From contig NC_079216.1 of NCBI RefSeq assembly GCF_029633865.1, positions 67,883,169 to 67,947,168 on the forward strand: a stretch of DNA of 64,000 bases, given 5' to 3'. Position numbers and translations under genes: made by a program. A model generated the notes under the pieces. That model saw only the letters and a program-made list of their open reading frames with translations. It was not told the origin of the DNA and ran no database searches. This document shows, piece by piece, positions 36,701 to 47,500 of the stretch (its first letter is position 1; each line of letters starts with the position of its first letter). This DNA comes from Lampris incognitus (lineage: Eukaryota > Chordata > Actinopteri > Lampriformes > Lampridae).

Positions 36701-39438
36701 GATCAGCCTCTGTCAGTGGCACCGTTAGATTTGCAGTGAATAGCCTGTGGAGCTGAAGGTCCAGAAATGACTGCCGTCTTCTTAACCACATTGTAATCCA
36801 CCTTGGCAAACTCATTTTGGTAATGAAGCTTTGTAATGTTGTTCACACCACTCAACCTACTTCTTTTTCTACTTTGTGCTGATTCTAATTTCCTCACTTT
36901 CTTAATAAATGCTGTGTTTTAAATTTTAAATAGATAAAGATTGTTCTTTCTAATTTAAAGGAGCATCATATGTTGCATTGGTATACATTTCTAATTGCTG
37001 TACATTCATAACTTTGCCCTGTTTTCCATTGAGCACTGTAGTAACTACGATTTTCAATAACTCTCCCCAGATAATCACATGTTTCAGTACTTCATCACGA
37101 TAGTACCCACCAAACTCAACACCTACCAGATCACCGCAGACACACACCAGTATTCGGTCACTGAGCGGGTAGGTTTGAGTTGTACAGGTGTTAATTTATG
37201 TAAACATCTACCCTGCTGTACTGAAGGTGTGTTTTGTCTTGTTGTGCAGGAACGAGTAATAAATCATGCTGCTGGCAGCCACGGGGTCTCGGGGATCTTT
37301 ATGAAGTATGACATCAACTCACTAATGGTCAGAGTCACTGAGCAGCACATGCCTCTCTGGCAGTTTCTCGTCAGACTCTGTGGCATTGTTGGTGGGATTT
37401 TCTCTACTACAGGTGTGGAGCCCCTTTTGTTTCTTTTGGGCTCACATACACACTTGCACATAGGCATGGAATATTAATACTAACAGTAATCCAGGTTCCT
37501 CTGACATTGTGATGCCAGGCCCCCTACCTTGATGGTTCTGATTTGATAATGTCTGTGTAAAGGGTTCCTTATTGCCCCTTGAAAGTATTCCCCTATCGGT
37601 GGTGCACCTGCAGACTGACACATTAACTCCTAACTAGGCACCGTTCTAAAAAGCAATGTTTTTGAAATTGCTAGAATTCACTGCTTGACAAAGCTTCTCT
37701 AATAAGCGTCACATCTGAGACTGGTTTGCCAGGTTCTTTGAAGAAATCTTTGAAACGCTGAGAGTGTGACGTGTACATGGTTTAATGTGAGGTGCTGATT
37801 ATAGTCGAGGATTTACTGACGAGTAAATGGAGTGCATCTTGTTGGTCAAAATTTATACAGAAATACCTGAGGACTTGGTAAAAAGTCTGGTTGTAATTTA
37901 CAACAAGGCATACCTCTCTAAAGGCTTATAAATGGTCACTGGTTACTTTATTAACAGATAATAACTTAAATAACTAAAAATCAATAAGATGGTATAACAT
38001 ATTAATAAACCAATAAGATGGTATAACTAATAAGTCAATAATAAGCTGGTATAACACATAAATAAGATGGTATTAACACATCAATAAGCTGGTATAACAC
38101 ATTAATAAATCAATATAAGATGGTATAACATAAATCAATAGTAAGCTGGTATAACATTAATAAATCAATAAGATGGTATAACATAAATTACCAAGATGGT
38201 ATAACACATTAATAAATCAATAATAAGATGGTATAACACATTGATAAATAATTTCTGGGTACCAGATTGGGAGCCCATGTTGGGAAATGACGTGATTAGA
38301 CAAAGAAAGATGAGCCATTGTAAGGCAACCTCACTAACCGCAATCTAACCTGAAACTTTACCACTATCCCGGCACCTGCTGTCAGTACTGCGCAAAAATC
38401 TACTGTCCGTAAGTGTTGTGTGACATTTTCAGTTTGTGTTGTTTGTACACGACTTGCTGAGAATGTGAATTTCTTTTTATCATTATTACTATTTTTTTCC
38501 CCTGTTTTTCTCCCCAATTGTATCCGGCCAATTACCCCACTCTTCCGAGCCGTCCTGGTCTCTGCTCCACCCCCTCTGCTGATCCAGGGAGGGCTGCAGA
38601 CTACCACATGTCTCCCCCCAATACATGTGGAGTCGCCAGCTGCTTCTTTTCACCTGACAGTGAGGAGTTTCACCAGGGGGACGTAGCACGTGGGAGGATC
38701 ACGCTATTCCCTGCAGTTCCCCCTCCCCCCCCGAACAGGCGCCCTGACTCACCAGAGGAGGTGCTAGTCCAGTGACCAGGACACATACCCACATCTGGCG
38801 TCCCACTCGCAGACACGGCCAATTGTGTCTGTAGAGACGCCCGACCAAGCCGGAGGTAACATGGGGATTCAAACCGGCGATCCCCGTGTTTGGTAGGCAA
38901 CAGAATAGACCACCACGCTACCCAAATGCCCCCCAAAAGTGCTTCAGTAATATGTTATGCATTCTGGGCGAACACTGGGCTCACACATGCATCGACAGGT
39001 GTTGATGATGTGATGTCCTCCCCTGTGGATCACAAGGCTGTTCAGTCTTCGTCGATACGGGTCTCAGCAACTCAGGTGTGTCTTTTATTCCTCTGCAGGC
39101 ATGATCCATGGTCTGGTCGGCTCGTTAGTCGATGTGCTGTGCTGTCATTTCCAAGTGGGAGTTTATAGTCTTAGGAAGGTAAGCAAGCAGTACAGCAAGA
39201 AAATGTATAAATGCTTAATCTTGAAGACGCTGAACGAGATACTTAACGGTAAGCTCGCATTGCTGTATTGTGGCAGTGTTTAAGAAAAAGAAGAGATGTT
39301 TCTTCAGTTCCTACTGCTAACAGTCTCTTATCTTTCTTTTCTCAGGAGGGTGGTCTGGAAGAGCAGGCCAGTAATGACGTCCTGCTCCCCACCGGAAATC
39401 ACTCTGACCGACAGGAGTCCCTACAGCTGGCCAGTTAG
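26074..39438 (+). CDS. ergic2: ERGIC and Golgi protein 2
   Basis: ERGIC2 cycles between ER, ERGIC and Golgi and helps cargo transport (Erv41 homologue, partner of ERGIC3). Exons: 26074-26179, 27866-27974, 31961-32007, 32131-32198, 32510-32550, 35215-35316, 35500-35595, 35962-36017, 36285-36383, 37071-37168, 37250-37412, 39099-39178, 39346-39438. They join in phase to 1158 nt (385 aa; human 377). The start MRRLNKKKALSLVRDLDAFP matches the family N-terminus. First membrane segment SLVAFAFMAGLAFLEFFVY (residues about 38-56), then lumenal DTWMKYEYEVD, ADVLDLAETMVAS, CRIHGHLYINKVAGNFHITV, the family block YNFSHRIDHLSFG, and VTERERVINHAAGSHGVSGI. The second membrane segment is WQFLVRLCGIVGGIFSTTG onward. 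The C-terminal tail (two last exons) is poorly conserved. The exon 1 donor junction seeds a tandem array in intron 1. Confidence 0.96.
26164..27838 (+). repeat. ergic2: ~80-bp minisatellite repeating the ergic2 exon 1/intron 1 junction
   Basis: Each unit holds AAGCGGCGGGACAG or AAGCGGGGGGACAG followed by GTAGATATGA. A (GAT)n run, TGTTTAAT, a run of 7-12 G and GATGATAATCTCCATGCGAT follow. The first copy of AAGCGGCGGGACAG is the coding end of ergic2 exon 1 and its GTAGAT is the gene's splice donor. I find 19 further donor-like copies, with GTAG at 26271, 26355, 26436, 26524, 26605, 26685, 26767, 26843, 26925, 27005, 27087, 27171, 27250, 27333, 27420, 27506, 27586, 27674 and 27753. The copy at 26524 has ACGG instead of ACAG before the GT. 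Confidence 0.96.
28105..28308 (+). mobile_element. LINE 3'-end-type fish repeat with GACTTGACTTGAC tail
   Basis: Contains the widespread teleost 3' motif CCTTATCCGATGTGAGGG, then TGATATTGGGCTACACAAATA, and ends in a GACTTGACTTGAC microsatellite tail. The same tail closes the LINE at 25675, and a reverse copy starts at 35602. It lies in ergic2 intron 2. Confidence 0.6.
28441..29776 (-). pseudogene. LINE ORF2 reverse transcriptase, broken and internally deleted
   Basis: Pieces in different frames: a linker (29776-29465), palm motifs CFVDASKAFDRVNH and GVRQGGILSPVLYNLYIDDLS (29501-29169), then IMYADDLVILSP with the catalytic YADD and the thumb/C-terminal part (29172-28441). The fingers motifs that normally precede VDASKAFD are missing, with a frame jump at about 29465-29501, which points to an internal deletion. 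Confidence 0.85.
29801..30565 (-). pseudogene. LINE ORF2 endonuclease (EEP) domain, one internal stop
   Basis: Starts MNIGVLSYNCRGLRLGQ at 30565 and contains the endonuclease/exonuclease/phosphatase hallmarks: ILCMQETF, VYVIGDLNADISD, SWLDRCI and TTDHIPLAMA. One in-frame TGA follows the QETF motif at about 30433. The remaining frame is open to about 29801. Confidence 0.85.
30575..31027 (-). pseudogene. LINE ORF1 C-terminal part
   Basis: A 150-residue open frame running to the truncated 5' edge of the element. Its sequence KVVKTKLLSVFATKFTPDLD followed by ELWPEGALVRRYYEPCRGG resembles the C-terminal domain of ORF1 proteins in some fish LINEs, by recall. The apparent start is probably internal to a longer original protein. 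Confidence 0.65.
31140..31715 (-). mobile_element. Second LINE 3' fragment, related to the first
   Basis: Minus-strand frame 31534-31244 (LQAAYTDAFRVLLKLPRWTS, LRNFMYKFICRLIDSKNVI) is clearly homologous to the C-terminus of the LINE at 28441 (LQVAYNDAMRILLKRPRWCT, LRNLMYKFICWLNDSDNVI). It is a separate, diverged copy lying next to the truncated edge of the other. Confidence 0.8.
32628..34700 (-). mobile_element. hAT transposon with perfect ends in ergic2 intron 5
   Basis: Both ends carry the identical 19-bp inverted repeat TAAGGCTGGGTGTTTGTCA. They are flanked by an identical 8-bp duplication, CTGATGAT (32620-32627 and 34701-34708), the size expected for hAT. Length 2073 bp. The interior encodes a minus-strand transposase now broken by stop codons and a frameshift. 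Perfect ends and duplication point to a fairly recent insertion, or to one mobilised in trans. Confidence 0.95.
33106..34334 (-). pseudogene. hAT transposase related to CGGBP1, disrupted
   Basis: The N-terminal piece (34334-33771) opens MSKTAKTSAKARSLQYPEE and has a BED-like zinc-finger pattern GGLLFCSVCNIPVDY...DKHLQTNVHKKK. SANIPLHTLDN and QLRHNYLPSIF follow, as in the host protein CGGBP1. After one in-frame TGA (33771-33773) the same frame continues with the RNase-H-like core LDCLVLDSVNFK and VSDNAVYMTKAW. A frameshift and a further TAG separate it from 33348-33106, which carries the C-terminal dimerisation motif PVNSVDAERSS. The segment before that motif looks short, so an internal deletion is likely. 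Confidence 0.85.
35370..35401. repeat. (GT)n microsatellite
   Basis: Short GT run in ergic2 intron 6. Confidence 0.9.
35602..35710 (-). mobile_element. LINE-tail repeat inserted at ergic2 exon 7 donor
   Basis: Starts CAAGTCAAGTTTATGTGTAA and continues TTGCAAATTTGTCCCAGAGG, the reverse of the fish repeat tail seen at 28308. It begins a few bases after the exon 7/intron 7 boundary (donor GTAAGT at 35596-35601). Confidence 0.6.
37960..38255. repeat. ergic2: ~30-bp AT-rich minisatellite in ergic2 intron 11
   Basis: Irregular tandem copies of AATAAATCAATAAGATGG and TATAACACATT, with units from about 22 to 35 bp, repeat roughly ten times. Confidence 0.9.
38491..38933 (-). mobile_element. tRNA-derived SINE, copy 3
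   Basis: Same family as 4233-4643. The tRNA-like head is at the high-coordinate end (GATTCAAACCGGCGATCCCC on the plus strand). It lies in ergic2 intron 11, antisense to the gene. Confidence 0.85.
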
Positions 39439-39620
39439 AATCCAGAAACCTCTGTTGGGCAGTTCGTCGGACTTCCAGTTAGGCAGCAATGGAACTCTGG
39501 GTAACACGATGTTTATAGGTTGTTTAATTGAAACAGGAAGTTCACGCCTCAGCTGAAATGTATTTTTTACATCTTTTTCAATGTTTCAATTTGTCAAAAT
39601 AAACCACTCAGGCAGGACCG
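39439..39620 (+). other. ergic2: ergic2 3' UTR with poly(A) signal
   Basis: A short 3' UTR is suggested by AATAAA at 39598-39603, about 160 bp after the stop codon. Longer forms cannot be excluded. Confidence 0.6.
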
Positions 39621-39910
39621 TGCAGCCATCTGGGAGGCATCGAAGTCCAAACTTACAGCAAATAAGTAGCCTGGCAACCTGTACTAGGAATCCTCATGAG
39701 TTATTCTCAGGAAAGTTCACAAAACTATTTATGCCAACACATAGTAGGTCCAACATTCTCCTTTAGTATGACGGCATTTGAAGTTTTTCCGAGTGTGCCT
39801 ATGATGAATGTTTTGATCAGCTGACTGGTTGAGTATAAAATCCACTTTCAACCTACATTTCATTCGTGCGTTTCTTATTTGCTATACAGTTTGTGGTTTT
39901 GTTTTGTTTT

Positions 39911-40322
39911 GGATTTTTCTCCCCAATTGCGTCCGGCCAATTACCCCACTCTTCCGAGCCGTCCCGGTCGCTGCTCCACCCCCTCCGCCGATCCGGAGAG
40001 GGCTGCGGACTACCACATGCCTCCTCTGATACGTGTGGAGTCGCCAGCCGCTTCTTTTCACCTGACGGTGAGGAGTTTCACCATGGGAGGATCACGCTAT
40101 TCCCCCCCAGTTCCCCCTCCCCTACAAACAGGCACCCCGACCGACCAGAGGAGGCGCTAGTGCAGTGACCAGGACACATACCCACTTCTGGCTTCCCACC
40201 CGCAGACACAGCCAATTGTGTCTGTAGGGACGCCAGACCAAGCCGAGGTAACATGAGGATTCGAACCGGTGATCCCCGTGTTGGTAGGCAACAGAATAGA
40301 CCGTTACACCACCCGGACGCCC
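39911..40322 (-). mobile_element. tRNA-derived SINE, copy 4
   Basis: Same family and orientation as the others. It lacks a short piece of the body (the GGGGGACGTAGC segment) around 40085. It lies just beyond the 3' end of ergic2. Confidence 0.85.
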
Positions 40323-41539
40323 ACAGTTTGTGGCGTCATCGGCGTTATTACTGTTCAAATAACTGCATGCGATGAATGGGTTTTAAGTAAAACAGTTTCT
40401 GGAGAAAATAATATTTTACACCATGTCAAGAGTTTATTTGACAGTATTTCAGAATATCTTTCAGTAAACAAGTTTTTGTTTTTTTTAGCAAAATGTAATA
40501 TATCCGTACTGTCGCATTTCATAAAAATAGTTGTTCACGTCTTTGAAACTACAGTATCAATGATACAGTAAACCATATTTGTAGGAATACAGCTGTACAG
40601 GGTGGGTAATACACAACACTACACAGGTATACTTGATCTCAATGGGGGAGTCATGAATGTGCCATCCTTCACAGGTTCCAACATGGCGTTTTTTTGTTTT
40701 CTACATATAAAATCACTGACAGCAGGCAGGCAGGCGACAGCCTCGACGGAGACGGAGGGCTGGATGACAAATCCTTTCACTTCCTCTGAACGCTGACATT
40801 TGCATATACAGTGAACGCATTTCTAGAGTCTCGTGGCACATTCCTACGTTCCTCCTTAGCCGGGCTGCCTCGCGAGGTCACTGCATGAAGCGGCGCCACA
40901 CAACACACTCGCCTCCGGGTGCTTTTTTGTGTTTAGGTTCAGAAAAGTCAGAACCACTCAGGTCCGTAGTGACAAAAAGATGTGTACTTGGCGCGTATGT
41001 TTTAGGACTCGCCACAGGTTATGATGTTCTGTGGTATTCTATGATGTTCTATGCAGAGGTTAAAGTTCACCACAAATGGTGAAAGATCACAGGTTAACTT
41101 GCAACGTCAGATATTTAAAAAGAAGTTGTCCCCTTGTGTTCACGACTTGCAGTTTGTGCGCCATGTCTTTGTGGGAAACTCAGACGTTTACCTGAGCACC
41201 GGTTCACGAGGACCGCTTGGAGGTGCCACCATGCTGCACTCAGACTTGCGATGTTGTTGTTTTCTAAACCTATTTAGTTACGTAGTGCTTCGGGACGAGA
41301 CGGCCCCTGGAACAAGACTGATTTTTTTTTCTTTTTAGTGAAACTGAATTTCTTGTTGAAAGAAATGGAGATTAGTGACTTCATGTTGGTTGTTTCAGTT
41401 TAGCGGTGAGCTTTTCCCTCTACGCCAGGAACACACTTTGTGATTTCAACAGATGTTTAATTTTTTCCAGATGTTTTTTTACAGATATCTAAAATGGCGG
41501 GTTTCATTTTAACAAAAGCATTTGTACCATGAGCACCGA
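40323..41539. other. Intergenic spacer, no gene recognised
   Basis: About 1.2 kb between the SINE and the large satellite. Short open frames occur, but none resembles a known protein or has plausible exon structure. A minor GGCA run lies near 40721-40735. Confidence 0.5.
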
Positions 41540-44500
41540 TGCAGAGTAAGTTGGGGTACTGTCTCTCTGAAAGTAAGCTGGGGTACTGTCTCTCTGAAGG
41601 TAAGTTGGGGTACTGTCTCTCTGAAGGTAAGTTGGGGTACAGTCTCTCTGACAGTAAGCTGGGGTACTTTCTCTCTGACAGTAAGCTGGGGTACTGTCTC
41701 TCTGACAGTAAGCTGGGGTACTGTTTCTCTGCCAGTAAGTTGGCATACTGTCTCTCTGAAGCTAAGTTGGGGTACAGTCTCTGAAAGTAAGTTGGGGTAC
41801 TGTCTCTCTGACAGTAAGTTGGGGTACTGTGTCTCTGAAAGTAAGTTGGGGTACTGTGTCTCTGAAACTAAGTTGGGGTACTGTCTGTGAAAATAAGTTG
41901 GGTACTGTCTCTCTGACAGTAAGCTGGCGTGCTGTCTCTCTGAAACTAAGTTGGGGTACTGTCTCTGAAAGTAAGTTGGGGTACTTTCTGTGAAAGTAAG
42001 TTGGGGTACTGTATCTCTGAAAGTAAGTTGGCGTATTGTCTGTGAAAGTAAGTTGGGGTACTGTCTCTCTGAAAGTAAGTTGGGGTACTGTCTCTGAATT
42101 TAAGTTGGCGTACTGTCTCTCTGAAAGTAAGTTGGGGTACTGTCTCTGAAAGTAAGTTGGCGTACTGTCTCTCTGAAAGTAAGTTGGGGTACTGTCTCTG
42201 AATTTAAGTTGGGGTACTGTCTCTGAAAGTAAGTTGGGGTACTGTCTCTCTGACAGTAAGCTGGCATGCTGTCTCTGAATGTAAGTTGGGGTACTGTCTC
42301 TCTGAAAGTAGATAGTGGTACTGTCTCTGAAACTAAGTTGGGGTACTGTCTGTGAAAGTAAGTTGGGGTACTGTGTCTCTGAAAGTAAATCGGCATACTG
42401 TCTCTCTGAAAGTAAGTTGGGGTACTGTGTCTCTGAAAGTAAATTGGCGTACTGTCTCTCTGAAAGTAAGATGGGGTACTGTCTCTCTGAAAGTAAGTTG
42501 GGGTACTGTATATCTGAAAGTAAGTTGGCGTATTGTCTGAAAGTAAATTGGCGTACTGTCTCTGAAAGTAAGTTGGGGTACGGTCTCTCTGAAAGTAAGC
42601 TGGGGTACTGTTTCTCTGCCAGTAAGTTGGCGTACTGTCTCTCTGAAGCTAAGTTGGGGTACAGTCTCTCTGACAGTAAGTTGGGGTACTGTGTCTCTGA
42701 AAGTAAGTTGGCGTACTGTCTCTGAAACTAAGTTGGGGTACTGTCTGTGAAAATAAGTTGGGTACTGTCTCTCTGACAGTAAGCTGGCGTGCTGTCTCTC
42801 TGAAATTAAGTTGGGGTACGGTCTCTCTGAAAGTAAGTTGGGGTACTGTATCTCTGAAAGTAAGTTGGCGTATTGTCTGTGAAAGTAAGTTGGGGTACTG
42901 TCTCTGAATTTAAGTTGGGGTACTGTCTCTGAAAGTAAGTTGGCGTACTGTCTCTCTGAAAGTAAGTTGGGGTACTGTCTCTCTGACAGTAAGCTGGCAT
43001 GCTGTCTCTGAATGTAAGTTGGGGTACTGTCTCTCTGAAAGTAGATAGTGGTACTGTCTCTGAAACTAAGTTGGGGTACTGTCTGTGAAAGTAAATCGGC
43101 ATACTGTCTCTCTGAAAGTAAGTTGGGGTACTGTCTCTGAAAGTAAATTGGCGTACTGTCTCTCTGAAAGTAAGATGGGGTACTGTCTCTCTGAAAGTAA
43201 GTTGGGGTACTGTATATCTGAAAGTAAGTTGGCGTATGGTCTGAAAGTAAGTTGGGGTACTGTATATCTGAAAGTAAATTGGCGTACTGTCTCTGAAAGT
43301 AAGTTGGGGTACGGTCTCTCTGAAAGTAAGCTGGGGTACTGTTTCTCTGCCAGTAAGTTGGCGTACTGTCTCTCTGAAGCTAAGTTGGGGTACTGTGTCT
43401 CTGAAAGTAAGTTGGCGTACTGTCTCTGAAACTAAGTTGGGGTACTGTCTGTGAAAATAAGTTGGGTACTGTCTCTCTGACAGTATGCTGGCGTGCTGTC
43501 TCTCTGAAATTAAGTTGGGGTACTGTCTCTGAAAGTAAGTTGGGGTACTTTCTGTGAAAGTAAGTTCGGGTACTGTATCTCTGAAAGTAAGTTGGCGTAT
43601 TGTCTGTGAAAGTAAGTTGGGGTACTGTGTGTCTGAAAGTAAATTGGCGTACTGTCTCTGAAAGTAAGTTGGGGTACTGTCTCTGAAAGTAAGTTGGCGT
43701 ACTGTCTCTCTGAAAGTAAGTTGAGGTACTGTCTCTGAATTTAAGTTGGGGTACTGTCTCTGAAAGTAAGTTGGCGTACTGTCTCTCTGAAAGTAAGTTG
43801 GGGTACTGTCTCTGAATTTAAGTTGGCGTACTGTCTCTCTGAAGCTAAGTTGGGGTACAGTCTCTCTGAAAGTAAGTTGGCGTACTGTCTCTGAAACTAA
43901 GTTGGGGTACTGTCTGTGAAAATAAGTTGGGTACTGTCTCTCTGACAGTAAGCTGGCGTGCTGTCTCTCTGAAATTAAGTTGGGGTACGGTCTCTCTGAA
44001 ACTAAGTTGGGGTACTTTCTGTGAAAGTAAGTTGGGGTACTGTATCTCTGAAAGTAAGTTGGCGTATTGTCTGTGAAAGTAAGTTGGGGTACTGTGTCTC
44101 TGAAAGTAAATTGGCGTACTGTCTCTGAAAGTAAGTTGGGGTACTGTCTCTGAAAGTAAGTTGGTGTACTGTCTCTCTGAAAGTAAGTTGGGGTACTGTC
44201 TCTGAATTTAAGTTGGGGTACTGTCTCTGAAAGTAAGTTGGCGTACTGTCTCTCTGAAAGTAAGTTGGGGTACTGTCTCTGAATTTAAGTTGGGGTACTG
44301 TCTCTGAAAGTAAGTTGGCGTACTGTCTCTCTGAAAGTAAGTTGGGGTACTGTCTCTCTGACAGTAAGCTGGCGTGCTGTCTCTGAATGTAAGTTGGGGT
44401 ACTGTCTCTCTGAAAGTAAGTAGTGGTACTGTCTCTGAAACTAAGTTGGGGTACTGTCTGTGAAAGTAAGTTGGGGTACTGTGTCTCTGAAAGTAAATCG

Positions 44501-47500
44501 GCATACTGTCTCTGAAAGTAAGTTGGGGTACTGTGTCTCTGAAAGTAAATTGGCGTACTGTCTCTCTGAAAGTAAGATGGGGTACTGTCTCTCTGAAAGT
44601 AAGTTGGCGTATTGTCTGTGAAAGTAAGTTGGGGTACTGTCTCTGAAAGTAAGTTGGCGTACTGTCTCTCTGAAAGTAAGTTGAGGTACTGTCTCTGAAT
44701 TTAAGTTGGGGTACTGTCTCTCTGAAAGTAAGTTGGGGTACTGTCTCTGAATTTAAGTTGGGGTACTGTCTCTGAATTTAAGTTGGCGTACTGTCTCTCT
44801 GAAGCTAAGTTGGGGTACAGTCTCTGAAAGTAAGTTGGCGTACTGTCTCTGAAACTAAGTTGGGGTACTGTCTGTGAAAATAAGTTGGGTACTGTCTCTC
44901 TGACAGTAAGCTGGCGTGCTGTCTCTCTGAAATTAAGTTGGGGTACGGTCTCTCTGAAACTAAGTTGGGGTACTGTCTCTGAAAGTAAGTTGGGGTACTG
45001 TATCTCTGAAAGTAAGTTGGCGTATTGTCTGTGAAAGTAAGTTGGGGTACTGTGTCTCTGAAAGTAAATTGGCGTACTGTCTCTGAAAGTAAGTTGGGGT
45101 ACTGTCTCTGAAAGTAAGTTGGCGTACTGTCTCTCTGAAAGTAAGTTGGGGTACTGTCTCTGAATTTAAGTTGGGGTACTGTCTCTGAAAGTAAGTTGGC
45201 GTACTGTCTCTCTGAAAGTAAGATGGGGTACTGTCTCTCTGAAAGTAAATTGGCGTACTGTCTCTCTGAAAGTAAGATGGGGTACTGTCTCTCTGAAAGT
45301 AAGTTGGGGTACTGTATATCTGAAAGTAAGTTGGCGTATGGTCTGAAAGTAAGTTGGGGTACTGTATATCTGAAAGTAAATTGGCGTACTGTCTCTGAAA
45401 GTAAGTTGGGGTACGGTCTCTCTGAAAGTAAGCTGGGGTACTGTTTCTCTGCCAGTAAGTTGGCGTACTGTCTCTCTGAAGCTAAGTTGGGGTACTGTGT
45501 CTCTGAAAGTAAGTTGGCGTACTGTCTCTGAAACTAAGTTGGGGTACTGTCTGTGAAAATAAGTTGGGTACTGTCTCTCTGACAGTATGCTGGCGTGCTG
45601 TCTCTCTGAAATTAAGTTGGGGTACTGTCTCTGAAAGTAAGTTGGGGTACTTTCTGTGAAAGTAAGTTCGGGTACTGTATCTCTGAAAGTAAGTTGGCGT
45701 ATTGTCTGTGAAAGTAAGTTGGGGTACTGTGTGTCTGAAAGTAAATTGGCGTACTGTCTCTGAAAGTAAGTTGGGGTACTGTCTCTGAAAGTAAGTTGGC
45801 GTACTGTCTCTCTGAAAGTAAGTTGAGGTACTGTCTCTGAATTTAAGTTGGGGTACTGTCTCTGAAAGTAAGTTGGCGTACTGTCTCTCTGAAAGTAAGT
45901 TGGGGTACTGTCTCTGAATTTAAGTTGGCGTACTGTCTCTCTGAAGCTAAGTTGGGGTACAGTCTCTCTGAAAGTAAGTTGGCGTACTGTCTCTGAAACT
46001 AAGTTGGGGTACTGTCTGTGAAAATAAGTTGGGTACTGTCTCTCTGACAGTAAGCTGGCGTGCTGTCTCTCTGAAATTAAGTTGGGGTACGGTCTCTCTG
46101 AAACTAAGTTGGGGTACTTTCTGTGAAAGTAAGTTGGGGTACTGTATCTCTGAAAGTAAGTTGGCGTATTGTCTGTGAAAGTAAGTTGGGGTACTGTGTC
46201 TCTGAAAGTAAATTGGCGTACTGTCTCTGAAAGTAAGTTGGGGTACTGTCTCTGAAAGTAAGTTGGTGTACTGTCTCTCTGAAAGTAAGTTGGGGTACTG
46301 TCTCTGAATTTAAGTTGGGGTACTGTCTCTGAAAGTAAGTTGGCGTACTGTCTCTCTGAAAGTAAGTTGGGGTACTGTCTCTGAATTTAAGTTGGGGTAC
46401 TGTCTCTGAAAGTAAGTTGGCGTACTGTCTCTCTGAAAGTAAGTTGGGGTACTGTCTCTCTGACAGTAAGCTGGCGTGCTGTCTCTGAATGTAAGTTGGG
46501 GTACTGTCTCTCTGAAAGTAAGTAGTGGTACTGTCTCTGAAACTAAGTTGGGGTACTGTCTGTGAAAGTAAGTTGGGGTACTGTGTCTCTGAAAGTAAAT
46601 CGGCATACTGTCTCTGAAAGTAAGTTGGGGTACTGTGTCTCTGAAAGTAAATTGGCGTACTGTCTCTCTGAAAGTAAGATGGGGTACTGTCTCTCTGAAA
46701 GTAAGTTGGCGTATTGTCTGTGAAAGTAAGTTGGGGTACTGTCTCTGAAAGTAAGTTGGCGTACTGTCTCTCTGAAAGTAAGTTGAGGTACTGTCTCTGA
46801 ATTTAAGTTGGGGTACTGTCTCTCTGAAAGTAAGTTGGGGTACTGTCTCTGAATTTAAGTTGGGGTACTGTCTCTGAATTTAAGTTGGCGTACTGTCTCT
46901 CTGAAGCTAAGTTGGGGTACAGTCTCTGAAAGTAAGTTGGCGTACTGTCTCTGAAACTAAGTTGGGGTACTGTCTGTGAAAATAAGTTGGGTACTGTCTC
47001 TCTGACAGTAAGCTGGCGTGCTGTCTCTCTGAAATTAAGTTGGGGTACGGTCTCTCTGAAACTAAGTTGGGGTACTGTCTCTGAAAGTAAGTTGGGGTAC
47101 TGTATCTCTGAAAGTAAGTTGGCGTATTGTCTGTGAAAGTAAGTTGGGGTACTGTGTCTCTGAAAGTAAATTGGCGTACTGTCTCTGAAAGTAAGTTGGG
47201 GTACTGTCTCTGAAAGTAAGTTGGCGTACTGTCTCTCTGAAAGTAAGTTGGGGTACTGTCTCTGAATTTAAGTTGGGGTACTGTCTCTGAAAGTAAGTTG
47301 GCGTACTGTCTCTCTGAAAGTAAGTTGGGGTACTGTCTCTGAATTTAAGTTGGGGTACTGTCTCTGAAAGTAAGTTGGCGTACTGTCTCTCTGAAAGTAA
47401 GTTGGGGTACTGTCTCTGAAACTAAGTTGGGGTACTGTCTCTCTGACAGTAAGCTGGCATGCTGTCTCTGAATGTAAGTTGGGGTACTGTCTCTCTGAAA

